From Sphingomonadales bacterium (GTDB lineage Bacteria > Pseudomonadota > Alphaproteobacteria > Sphingomonadales > Kordiimonadaceae): a stretch of 59,309 nt of DNA. The notes beneath the pieces were generated by a model. That model was given only the letters and a program-made list of their open reading frames with translations. It searched no databases and was not told where the DNA came from. Both the position numbers and the translations under genes were made by a program. The stretch's first letter is position 1. The number at the start of each line of letters is the position of its first letter. The stretch lies in contig JAALKD010000015.1 of the NCBI GenBank assembly GCA_011088215.1, forward strand, positions 1-59,309, read 5' to 3'. Shown here one piece after another: positions 45,426-53,348 of the stretch.

Positions 45426-46034
45426 ATGGTTCGGTCAAAAAATTTTAAGAGAATATTTGCAGTAATTCTACTCGGTCTCTGCGCATGTCAATCACAACCG
45501 GAAGAGCAGATAGAAACACCTTCGCACGAGGACTATCTGCGACTAAATTTTGGGCCTTGTTTCGGAACCTGCCCTGTTTACGAGATTCAGTTGTTTCGTT
45601 CTGGTAAACTTGTTTACAGAGGCGACAAATACGTAAAAATTAAGGGAACGGTTACAAGGAATATGGGTGAGAAGTTATTCGCTGATGTTGAAAAACTGAT
45701 CTTCAACGTTGAAGCCACGACACTGACCGACCCAAAAGTTTGCCCACGCCTTGCGACCGATTTTCCAGCTGTAAGAGGTGAATTAAAAGTGGGCGAAGAG
45801 CTGCGCAAGATAAGCCACTACTATGGTTGTCGTGGATATGCGTGGCGCAAACAACAGGTTGAACTGATCAAATCCCTTAAGCGTCACCTGAAAACCGATG
45901 AATACACCGCAGAGAGATTACCATTCCAAAACCATGAACAATCGGTGCTGCAAGCCAAATTTCGAGGCACACGTGTCAAATATTACATGCAAGCCTCTGA
46001 AATTAAAAAGATAAAGCTAGAAGGAAGAAACTGA
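45426..46034 (+). CDS. Small lipoprotein with DUF6438
   Basis: This 202-residue protein has a basic N-terminus, a hydrophobic stretch and a lipobox-like GLCAC (Cys at about residue 21), so it is probably lipid-anchored. The segment FGPCFGTCPVYEIQLFRSG matches the conserved start of DUF6438 with its paired cysteines, and two more cysteines (KVCPRL, YYGCRGY) follow. The function of DUF6438 is unknown. The last third is basic and polar. The gene is 171 bases after the RTX protease, on the same strand, and directly before copy 2 of the 61-bp repeat. Confidence 0.72.
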   Translation: MVRSKNFKRIFAVILLGLCACQSQPEEQIETPSHEDYLRLNFGPCFGTCPVYEIQLFRSGKLVYRGDKYVKIKGTVTRNMGEKLFADVEKLIFNVEATTLTDPKVCPRLATDFPAVRGELKVGEELRKISHYYGCRGYAWRKQQVELIKSLKRHLKTDEYTAERLPFQNHEQSVLQAKFRGTRVKYYMQASEIKKIKLEGRN

Positions 46035-46057
46035 GAAAGTTTCGATTGAAGGAAAGT

Positions 46058-46118
46058 GGCGGTGTGCGCAGTCTGCCGCGAACTAGTCTCTCGCCTATTT
46101 CCCTGTTTAGCAGGGAAA
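46058..46118 (+). repeat. 61-bp dispersed direct repeat, copy 2
   Basis: This copy starts GGCGGTGTGCGCAGTCTGCC and ends TTTCCCTGTTTAGCAGGGAAA. It matches copy 1 (34036-34096) at 53 of 61 positions in the same orientation. Together the copies bracket the RTX nuclease, Fec, RTX protease and lipoprotein genes. Confidence 0.75.
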
Positions 46119-46395
46119 ATAATGGGAAACTTTACTTAATCGACCCAAGTGCATGGCTTTGATATCAACTAACGCATTGAAACTAAGGGCTTCAGCCAAG
46201 TTATAGGAATAAAAAACAGGGAATCTTTCTACGCAAACAGTGAACATCTTCAAACAAACTGAAGCAGCATTCCCTCGCCAAAACATACATCCCTACAAAA
46301 AATCAGTTAATTTAAACCTACGGCCTTCAGGTTATGAGTCTGATTGATATATTGTTAACTATATGATTTTATTATTTTTTTTAAACCAACAAAAA

Positions 46396-46429
46396 TTTGT
46401 GTGTAAGTTTTGTGTGAGTTTTGTGTTTC
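46396..46429 (+). repeat. Three tandem 11-12-bp units
   Basis: TTTGTGTGTAAG, TTTTGTGTGAG and TTTTGTGTTTC follow each other directly, close to one helical turn apart. Their place between two convergent genes argues against a promoter. They could be a protein-binding array or simple sequence. Confidence 0.5.
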
Positions 46430-46567
46430 AAAAAACTCGTTTTAAGACGTCGCCAACCCCATTCTTCAGTTTTCCGGTCTCGTCGTCCTACGTAAAACAT
46501 CAAATATCAACGTGGCTCGGATTAGAAGCACCTACTAAATAATTTCTGGCATAGCCATATACGTCGG

Positions 46568-47629
46568 TTAGCCAGCGACTTGCTCAAACAAAGTTGATTT
46601 GCTCCGCTCGCAAATATTTATGGCAGTATCCAATTTTTCAAGCCATTCAACACCATATTGACCAGTAAACCATTCGCGCATTCCGGAAACAGCCTTCCGA
46701 AATTTCGCCTTCTCTGCGGGCGTTGGCACATAAATTGTGCCTCCATTTTCCCTGAAGTCGTCATAGTCTGAAATCTGGCGGCGTATCGGCATTGCTCTGG
46801 ATACCGTTCTAAGATGTTGGAAAGCTTCAAACACTATTTTCTTAATGTCTTCTGGCAATTGCTGCCAAGCACTTTCTGAGTACCACCAGAATGCGGTCAT
46901 ATAGGCATGGCCGTCCAAGGTGATAAATTTCAGATTCTCATGAAGTTTGGCAGAAACAATATCCTGAATACTGTTTTTGGTGCCCTCAACCACACCTGTT
47001 GCTAACGCTGAATATACTTCAGGCCACGCAATAGGAGTTGGATTGCCCCCCAATTGCCTCACCAACTCTTGCTGGATAGCTGACGGAATTGTTCTTATTT
47101 TCAACCCTGCCAAATCCGCCGGCTCTCTAACCAGTCTGGAGGTAGTAGCAATACTACGCCAACCACCTGTGTTTGAAACAACCATGAGCCGCATGTCCAA
47201 CTTGTTTTCAAGAATGGCTGTTCTCAAATCCACACTAAACGGGCCGTCAAAAACACACTCAGCAATGACGTCATCCTCAAACGCATAAGGAAGATCAAAG
47301 ACTTGCGCAGGTCCAAACAGGCGACCAAGTCCGCCTGTGGTTGTCATGTGTACGTCTAAAATGCCGCTCTGGGTCGCTTCTATACACTCGCGCTCATTAC
47401 CGCAGAACTGGCCAGACGGAAAAATTTGTACCGCGACCCTGCCGTTAGTGCGGCTTTCAACATAGTCCTTGAAAACAAGAGCACCGTCATAGTCTTCGCC
47501 GTCAGCAGATCCGAGAAAGCCCACACGGATAGTATGATCTGCACTTCTTTGTTGGCTGCTTATGCTGCCGTATACCGAGGCCGAAAAAATGGCCATGAGA
47601 ATAAGAACCGACGAATATTTCTTGATCAT
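46568..47629 (-). CDS. dctP: TRAP transporter solute-binding protein, DctP family
   Basis: This 353-residue periplasmic protein has a signal peptide (about residues 1-25) and the DctP fold: FKDYVESRTNGRVAVQIFPSGQ, VFDLPYAF, GLKIRTIPSAIQQELVRQLGGNPTPI and WPEVYSALATGVVEGTKNSI. The Arg in KIRT is the usual carboxylate-binding residue of TRAP receptors, so an acidic ligand (carboxylate or perhaps sulfonate) is likely. The large and small membrane subunits are encoded just upstream on the same strand, so the operon order is dctQ-dctM-dctP. The complex takes up its ligand with a sodium gradient. Confidence 0.92.
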   Translation of the reverse strand: MIKKYSSVLILMAIFSASVYGSISSQQRSADHTIRVGFLGSADGEDYDGALVFKDYVESRTNGRVAVQIFPSGQFCGNERECIEATQSGILDVHMTTTGGLGRLFGPAQVFDLPYAFEDDVIAECVFDGPFSVDLRTAILENKLDMRLMVVSNTGGWRSIATTSRLVREPADLAGLKIRTIPSAIQQELVRQLGGNPTPIAWPEVYSALATGVVEGTKNSIQDIVSAKLHENLKFITLDGHAYMTAFWWYSESAWQQLPEDIKKIVFEAFQHLRTVSRAMPIRRQISDYDDFRENGGTIYVPTPAEKAKFRKAVSGMREWFTGQYGVEWLEKLDTAINICERSKSTLFEQVAG

Positions 47630-47654
47630 AGCATATCCTTTTTCGTAACCAGCC

Positions 47655-48944
47655 TCAGTTTACCAGCCCCAATAGCTTGGGTAATGTGAGCGACAATGAT
47701 GGAAAATAGGTGATCAGGAAAATAACGCCGACTTCAACAGCAAGAAACGGCAACATCTCCTTGGCGATAGCCTCTACTTTCTCGCCGGAAACCGAAGCAG
47801 CAACAAACAAAACTAGTCCCATTGGCGGCGTCGCCAAACCAACTGTTACATTGACACACATCACAATCGCGAAATGCAGCGGGTCTATACCCAATGCCAT
47901 AAAAATAGGAGCCAATACTGGGCCCAAAATCATAATGGCAGGCCCTGCATCCAAAAACATACCGACAAAAAACAAGAACAAATTCAGCATCAGTAGCAAA
48001 AGCAGGACGTTGCTCGTCAAACCAAACATCTTATCGGCAACGACTTCGGCCATGCCGGATACAGTAATGATCCAGGCAAAGGTAAGTGCAGCACCGACTA
48101 AAAAAAGGATAACACCCGACTGCAACGCCGCCGACGAGCAAATAGTTGGCAGGTCCTTAACTTTAACAGTTCTTAAAACGAACAAGCCCACTAACAGGGC
48201 ATAAGCAGATGATACCGCCGCCGCCTCGGTTGGTGTGAAAACACCACCCAGAATGCCTCCCAACAAAATAACCGGAGTCAACAACGCAGGACCTGAAAGT
48301 TTGAACGCATGCGTGCGTTCTTTGAAGGTGGCTTTTCGGTTTGCGACGGGATAGTCCCTTTTTTTCGCTAGGTAGCTGGTTACTGCCATCAGCCCAAATG
48401 CGATCATCAATCCGGGAACTAACCCGGCAGCAAACAAACCGCTGACAGACACATTCATTATGAAGGCATAAATAATCATAATTCCGGACGGCGGAATGAT
48501 GGGGCCAATCACGGAAGACGCCGCAGTGATTGCAGCAGCAAATTTCCTTGAGTAGCCATTTTCTTCCATTGAAGAAATGAGCATTTTGCCAAGGGCAGAT
48601 GTATCCGCCACCGCTGAACCGGACAGTCCGGCAAATAGTATGGAGGAAACAATGTTAACTTGTGCCAAACCACCGCGCACGTGCCCGACCAACGATTGAC
48701 TAAACTGTACAATAGACCGGGTAATCCCGGCGGAATTCATTAACTCGCCCGCCAAAATAAAAAATGGCACGGCCATCAGAGGAAACGAATCCATGCCATT
48801 ATAGAAACGCGACAATAAAGCCTTATAAAATATCTGTTCGCCGTCAACAAACAAACTGGCGCTTGGTGCGATAAGCAGGGCAAATACAATCGGTGCACCG
48901 GCGGCCATCAAAAAGATGAATATCCAAAAATAGGTAAAAGTCAT
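47655..48944 (-). CDS. dctM: TRAP transporter large permease, DctM family
   Basis: This 429-residue inner-membrane protein has about 12 helices and DctM hallmarks: PFFILAGELMNSAGITRSIVQFS, GLSGSAVADTSALGKMLI and GIMIIYAF near the core, and LGLATPPMG-like VNVTVGLATPPMGLVLFVA. It forms the sodium-driven channel of the TRAP transporter. Its start overlaps the stop of dctQ by four bases (ATGA), which indicates translational coupling. Confidence 0.93.
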   Translation of the reverse strand: MTFTYFWIFIFLMAAGAPIVFALLIAPSASLFVDGEQIFYKALLSRFYNGMDSFPLMAVPFFILAGELMNSAGITRSIVQFSQSLVGHVRGGLAQVNIVSSILFAGLSGSAVADTSALGKMLISSMEENGYSRKFAAAITAASSVIGPIIPPSGIMIIYAFIMNVSVSGLFAAGLVPGLMIAFGLMAVTSYLAKKRDYPVANRKATFKERTHAFKLSGPALLTPVILLGGILGGVFTPTEAAAVSSAYALLVGLFVLRTVKVKDLPTICSSAALQSGVILFLVGAALTFAWIITVSGMAEVVADKMFGLTSNVLLLLLMLNLFLFFVGMFLDAGPAIMILGPVLAPIFMALGIDPLHFAIVMCVNVTVGLATPPMGLVLFVAASVSGEKVEAIAKEMLPFLAVEVGVIFLITYFPSLSLTLPKLLGLVN

Positions 48945-49507
48945 TTACTTCCCCCACCAATGACACTTCGTTCACCAGTTTGACCAGTCGGTTTGCCGGG
49001 TTCAAAAAAGGACAAAACGTCCAGTAACACCAATTCGAGTGCTACTGACAACAGAGCCGCAAAACCAACAGGAACTATCGAATAAAATACAGCCATGGAA
49101 ACCTGCATACTCGCTGCGGTCACTTGTTTGCCGCGCTCCCAAAATCCAACGCTTTCGCCAAGAAACAACGAGACTACCCAAATCACAGCTAGACCAATGG
49201 TAAAGCTCAAGAAAATACGTAACCGAGCCGGCAACGCTTCGACCAGCATCTCAATTCTGACATTGGCGCCGCGGCGCATTGCCATGGGTGCGACAAGAAA
49301 CGCCACCCAGACCATCATGGCTTTTGAAAGCTCCTCGGCCCAGGCCAAACTGTCATTGAGGACATAACGGCAAAACACCTGCGCCAGAACGATGGCGACC
49401 ATGCCAAGTAAAAATGCGGAGGCTATTCGAACACCCGTTTTTGCAACCGCCGAATTTACAACTGCGAGAAGATTAGCAACGCCTCGACAGAAAGTGAGAA
49501 CGAACAT
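48941..49507 (-). CDS. dctQ: TRAP transporter small permease, DctQ family
   Basis: The protein has 188 residues from the ATG at 49507, which has GGGGCGG upstream. A TTG at 49567 in the same frame lies almost against the terminator at 49573-49598 and is unlikely. Four membrane helices are visible (from about GVRIASAFLLGM, FCRYVLNDSLAW, IFLSFTIGLAVIWV and VFYSIVPVGFAALL), with the DctQ landmark RYVLNDSLAWAEELSKAMMVW. It is the small membrane subunit of the TRAP system. The operon starts about 110 bases after the TonB receptor stop. Confidence 0.9.
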   Translation of the reverse strand: MFVLTFCRGVANLLAVVNSAVAKTGVRIASAFLLGMVAIVLAQVFCRYVLNDSLAWAEELSKAMMVWVAFLVAPMAMRRGANVRIEMLVEALPARLRIFLSFTIGLAVIWVVSLFLGESVGFWERGKQVTAASMQVSMAVFYSIVPVGFAALLSVALELVLLDVLSFFEPGKPTGQTGERSVIGGGSK

Positions 49508-49572
49508 GCTGTTGCCGCCCCTTTCCAATTCAAATGACAATGTGGCGTCAGATTGCCAGGCGAACAAATCAA

Positions 49573-49598
49573 AAGGAGAAGCACCGAGGCTTCTCCTT
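49573..49598 (-). terminator. Intrinsic terminator of the TonB receptor gene
   Basis: AAGGAGAAGC (49573-49582) and GCTTCTCCTT (49589-49598) form a perfect 10-bp stem with a 6-base loop; on the minus strand TTTTGATTTG follows. It lies 20 bases after the TonB receptor stop, so the TRAP genes probably have a separate promoter or depend on read-through. Confidence 0.82.
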
Positions 49599-49617
49599 CT
49601 ATGGTCTGGCGGGAGCC

Positions 49618-51987
49618 CTAGTTAAAGGAAGCCCGGAAGTTTAGCCCGAAATAACGGTCAGCGTCACGGGGAATCTGATAGCGGAAATTGTCTCCGCTAT
49701 GGGTCGTGACGAAGCTTTCGTCGAACAGGTTCTTAACAAACCCGGTGATTTTGTACGCCCCGTCGTTCATGGAAAGTGTCACGCTGGCATCCACCTTGTC
49801 ATACCCGGGCAACAGGCTCACGGGATTAAAGGTGCCGTTTGTCCCCGGCAGCAGAGACTGCTGATCATCTATCCGCGACCATGAAGCGTTTAGTATCACT
49901 TCCATTTCATCGTCTACAGGAATGATGTATTCACCGCCAATGTTGAAATTAAAGTCTGGTGAAAAAAGCAGGTCAAGCCCGGAACGACTGGTACAACCAG
50001 CCGGCGGCTGCCCACTGAGTGGATCGAGCGGGCAGTTGAACTCCTCGATTTGAGCATCGTTCCATGCAGCAGCAGCAGTTAGCGTGAAGAACTCAGTCGG
50101 ATTCCAAAGTACGTCCAACTCGATGCCTTTGGTTGATACGTCACCGGCATTGGTAAGTCTGGTTATCGTTACGCCCGTAGAGTTATCGAAGTTGTTGGCC
50201 TGAAATCCACTGATGTCTGTGTAATAGGCTGCCAAGTTCACCACCAGATCGGCTGATGCGTATTTGTATCCAATTTCATAAGAGTCGGAAGATTCTTGAT
50301 CGATAGGCAATTCGTCGTTGCGACCCATATTATAAAATACGTTAAACGCCGGGCCTTTGTATCCCTGCGCATAAGTAGCGTATAACACGCCGTACTCCTG
50401 CATGTTATACTGCAAGCCAGCTTTGAAGGAAAAGTCAGTATTGCCGCTTTCATTGGCAAAATCGGTAGCAAAGCCACCCGATGCTTCACCAAATTGGCTA
50501 TTTGGCAATGCCGGGCGCACTCCCACACCTTGGCGGCCAAATGGATCGAGACTGACCCGCCGGTGGTCAAAAGACACAGTATCATCTGTGTAGCGAGCAC
50601 CGAAGATCAGCGTTAACTCATCCTCGATCAGCTCATAACTGCCTTGTCCGAATAGCGCCCAATTCTCGATATCAACGCTACTAAAACCGGTCGCTCCAAC
50701 GATATCATTTGAATTACAGGTCAGGCTAGGGTTTGCGTCCAGAATTGACTGGTTTTGACCGCCGTTATTCTGGCAGCTGGCGTTGCGAGTAAAGTCTGCT
50801 TCTTGATCCAAATTGAAATAGTAAAATCCAACCTGGTAGAAAAGCCGTTCACCCTCGGGGCCGGAAAGCCTAAATTCTTGCGAAAACTGGTCCCAGGTCC
50901 TTGTACCGTCATCATGCAGCTGGAAAGGCACGCCAAAAACTGGTTGGTCTGAGGTTCCGCCTATAGACGTGAAATCGCCTTCACGAAATTCCGTGTTTTC
51001 CCAATTTCTGTAGGCAGTAATAGAGGTAAATGTGACATTCTCGAAGTCTTTGTTGATTTCAATGGACCAAGCATCAGTATTATCTAGCATCCGCGTTTCG
51101 AAATCATGGTCGATACGACGCTGCCCCATATCAAGGTCGGCGACGCCGTTGACAATGCCGTTGCTATCGGGCGCAGCCGCCGATGCCGGGTTTCGACCGC
51201 TGGGAAGAACTTCAAGGTCAGCACAGCAGTCGTCATCGGCTTCGCTATGCTCATAAATCGCCAAGACTGAGAACGAGTCAGATGGTGTGAATTCAACCAT
51301 CGCCCTCAGACCCTGTCGGTCATACCCGTTAACGGTGCGGTTGTTAAAAACATTGGTAATATTGCCCGCGAACTCTGATTTTGTGACGGTCAGGCTGGCA
51401 TTGACATTATCGCTAAGAGGACCAGAAACCCGGCCACGCACCCGCCACTCGTTGTCTTCTGCGAGAGTTGCATCGATGTACCCCTCTAGTTCACTGGACG
51501 GCCGTCTTGTGGTGATATTAACCACACCGGCAGATGCGTTTTTACCGAACAGCGTGCCTTGTGGTCCGCGCAATACTTCCAGTCGGTCCAAATCATAAAG
51601 ATCAGCAAACGCCTGACCTGAACGACCAAGGACAACACCGTCCACAACGGTAGACACACTGGGTTCTGCTGCCCCACTGAAAGAAATTGTACCAATTCCG
51701 CGGATAGTTATCGCCGAATTAGCACTTGTAGTACCTTTTCGGAAACTAACTGACGGAATAAGTGTTTGCAGTGATTCAATATTAGGCGCCTGACTACGCT
51801 CAATGGCATCAGAACCCAGGACACTGACCGCAATTGGGACTTCACTGAGCCGCTGTTCGCGCTTTTGCGATGTAACTACAATTTCTTCAAATGTGTAGTC
51901 GTCGTCGCCAGCTGCGTCTTGCGCCGCTGCAGGTGCTGCCAATGCTATGCACGTCAGCAATGCAGTCATTGATGTGTATGTTTTCAT
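49618..51987 (-). CDS. TonB-dependent receptor of the GntR-box regulon
   Basis: This 789-residue outer-membrane protein has a signal peptide (ending APAAAQD), a TonB box region (FEEIVVTSQKREQRL), a plug with IRGIGTISFSGAAEPSV and DLDRLEVLRGPQGTLFGKNASAG, and a barrel ending NFRASFN with the terminal aromatic pattern. The type is common for carbohydrate and other nutrient receptors of alphaproteobacteria. The divergent GntR/UTRA regulator gene and a perfect TCTTATATAAGA palindrome at 52140-52151 lie just upstream, so it is probably repressed by that protein and induced by the imported substrate. The TRAP transporter downstream would then move the substrate across the inner membrane. Confidence 0.9.
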   Translation of the reverse strand: MKTYTSMTALLTCIALAAPAAAQDAAGDDDYTFEEIVVTSQKREQRLSEVPIAVSVLGSDAIERSQAPNIESLQTLIPSVSFRKGTTSANSAITIRGIGTISFSGAAEPSVSTVVDGVVLGRSGQAFADLYDLDRLEVLRGPQGTLFGKNASAGVVNITTRRPSSELEGYIDATLAEDNEWRVRGRVSGPLSDNVNASLTVTKSEFAGNITNVFNNRTVNGYDRQGLRAMVEFTPSDSFSVLAIYEHSEADDDCCADLEVLPSGRNPASAAAPDSNGIVNGVADLDMGQRRIDHDFETRMLDNTDAWSIEINKDFENVTFTSITAYRNWENTEFREGDFTSIGGTSDQPVFGVPFQLHDDGTRTWDQFSQEFRLSGPEGERLFYQVGFYYFNLDQEADFTRNASCQNNGGQNQSILDANPSLTCNSNDIVGATGFSSVDIENWALFGQGSYELIEDELTLIFGARYTDDTVSFDHRRVSLDPFGRQGVGVRPALPNSQFGEASGGFATDFANESGNTDFSFKAGLQYNMQEYGVLYATYAQGYKGPAFNVFYNMGRNDELPIDQESSDSYEIGYKYASADLVVNLAAYYTDISGFQANNFDNSTGVTITRLTNAGDVSTKGIELDVLWNPTEFFTLTAAAAWNDAQIEEFNCPLDPLSGQPPAGCTSRSGLDLLFSPDFNFNIGGEYIIPVDDEMEVILNASWSRIDDQQSLLPGTNGTFNPVSLLPGYDKVDASVTLSMNDGAYKITGFVKNLFDESFVTTHSGDNFRYQIPRDADRYFGLNFRASFN

Positions 51988-52458
51988 GTGTATCTCCCCT
52001 GGTTCCAGCTGAGCCTCTCTCCTTGCCCACCTATTTCCCTCATGGCATTGACGATCAGTCTTCTATCGCTTTCTTGCCAAGTCTTTTGCTCTCTTATCAT
52101 CGATTGCGTTGATTAACAATATATATCTTTCATTTTATATCTTATATAAGACATATTAAAATTTGAAACAACAGCCCATGCAACGGTTGAAAATTGACGC
52201 ACTTGTAATTGGATCAACATGGAAAAACTGGAATCTTAATCAAAATTGCCGGTCTGGAAAAAATGGCTATACTATGAAGACAGTTTGACATGCGCCAATC
52301 CATAAAGCTGGCGACAAAATGCGGGACGGCTAGCGATTGCACCAGAACGAGTAACGACTAACTATGGAAAGAGCTGCATTAGGGGTGGCTCGACAAAAAA
52401 GTAACCGGACAGTATGTTGCGCAAACTTAACGCAGTTGCTTTATCATCGGAGGGCCAC
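51988..52458. other. Divergent promoter region with GntR palindrome
   Basis: About 470 bases separate the TonB receptor start from the regulator start. It is AT-rich around 52100-52170 and holds the 12-bp palindrome at 52140-52151. No other gene was seen. Confidence 0.55.
52140..52151. promoter_or_regulatory. GntR-box candidate 1 (TCTTATATAAGA)
   Basis: A perfect 12-bp palindrome upstream of the TonB receptor, about 150 bases from its start and about 310 bases from the regulator start. The same sequence recurs at 53247 and 56979, each time in a promoter region of this cluster. Confidence 0.72.
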
Positions 52459-53175
52459 ATGGCAACGACTTTGGGATTTCGCCCGTTGTATCAACAAGTG
52501 TACGATTTGATCGTTTCACAGATATCGGACGGCGAGTATCGTCCCGGCGAAATGTTGCCCAGCGAACAACAGTTGGCTAATCAGCTAAAAGTTAGCCAGG
52601 GTACGGTTCGCAAAGCCCTAGACACTATGACGTCTGAGAAAATCCTGGAAAGGCGCCAAGGCAAAGGCACCTTTGTAGCAACGCAAACGTCTGAGCGCTC
52701 TACGCTTCGGTTTTTTGGTTTTTCCGACCCAGATGGTACGGCAATAATGCCGCAAAATGGTGAAGAGTCGATCAAAAGACGCAAAGGTACTGCCAAAGAA
52801 CTTCTCCAGCTCGACACGGGCGGCTCGCAGGATGTTTATGAAATTGCCAGAACGCGCCTGATAAAAAACAAGCCCGCAATTATCGACAAAATTGTCGTCT
52901 CCGCCAAATCCTTTCAGGGATTAACAAAACGAAGCCCTATCAACACAGCACTATATACATTGTACCAGGAAAAATATGGTATCCATGTCATCTCCACGAG
53001 TGACGAAATTTCTGCAATTATTGCTTCAAAGTCTGACGCAAAAAAAATTGGCATCGAAGTAGGCGCCCCACTTCTGATGATCCAGCGTCGTACCTTTGAC
53101 ATTCACAAAAAGTGCGTGGAATACAGAACGACAAAAGTGAACACCCAGGGCATTATTTATACAGCGCGCATTTAA
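52459..53175 (+). CDS. GntR-family regulator with UTRA sensor domain (HutC type)
   Basis: The protein has 238 residues from the ATG at 52459, preceded by GGAGGG; an upstream ATG at 52414 is in frame but lacks such a site. The GntR winged helix is at about residues 5-75 (PLYQQVYDLIVSQISDGEYRPGEMLPSEQQLANQLK, RQGKGTFVA; quoted in outline). The UTRA ligand domain follows (YEIARTRLIKNKPAII, IGVEVGAPLL-like GIEVGAPLLMIQRRTF). UTRA proteins respond to sugars, sugar phosphates or organic acids. Three copies of one palindrome in the surrounding promoters are its likely operators, giving control of the receptor, the glycosidase, glpD and the reductase-dioxygenase genes. Confidence 0.88.
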   Translation: MATTLGFRPLYQQVYDLIVSQISDGEYRPGEMLPSEQQLANQLKVSQGTVRKALDTMTSEKILERRQGKGTFVATQTSERSTLRFFGFSDPDGTAIMPQNGEESIKRRKGTAKELLQLDTGGSQDVYEIARTRLIKNKPAIIDKIVVSAKSFQGLTKRSPINTALYTLYQEKYGIHVISTSDEISAIIASKSDAKKIGIEVGAPLLMIQRRTFDIHKKCVEYRTTKVNTQGIIYTARI

Positions 53176-53246
53176 AGCAATTTGACAGCGCCTCCTTTTA
53201 TCTGGTGGTTTTGCCTATTGCCATTAGTTTAGTTTTTACTTATTAA

Positions 53247-53258
53247 TCTTATATAAGA
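53247..53258. promoter_or_regulatory. GntR-box candidate 2 (TCTTATATAAGA)
   Basis: A perfect palindrome about 90 bases before the glycosidase start; CATAAGATATA follows and may be a second, weaker half-site. Identical to the boxes at 52140 and 56979. Confidence 0.75.
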
Positions 53259-53348
53259 CATAAGATATATAGATTCTGACGCCTGCTATCATATAGAAGA
53301 ATGTTGAATGCGAAACGTTAATGTAAGAGTATTATTAGGGCGCGCGAG

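Larger units (their letters stand above)
46035..46567. other. Intergenic region with repeats, AT-rich
   Basis: This 533-base gene-free region lies between convergent genes. It holds copy 2 of the 61-bp repeat (46058-46118), a stretch with AACAGGGAATC ... GCATTCCCTCGCC (about 46217-46280) that may be a second part of the same element, a long AT-rich section, and three tandem TTTTGTGTG units (46396-46429). No open frame is convincing. Confidence 0.6.

Noticed and set aside
34036..46118. Composite transposon bounded by insertion sequences
   Set aside because: The 61-bp repeats contain no transposase, terminal inverted repeats or target duplications that I can see, so only a repeat-flanked module is claimed.
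49507..49567. Longer DctQ starting at TTG 49567
   Set aside because: That start lies within a few bases of a perfect terminator stem, whereas ATG 49507 has a ribosome binding site and gives a normal DctQ length.
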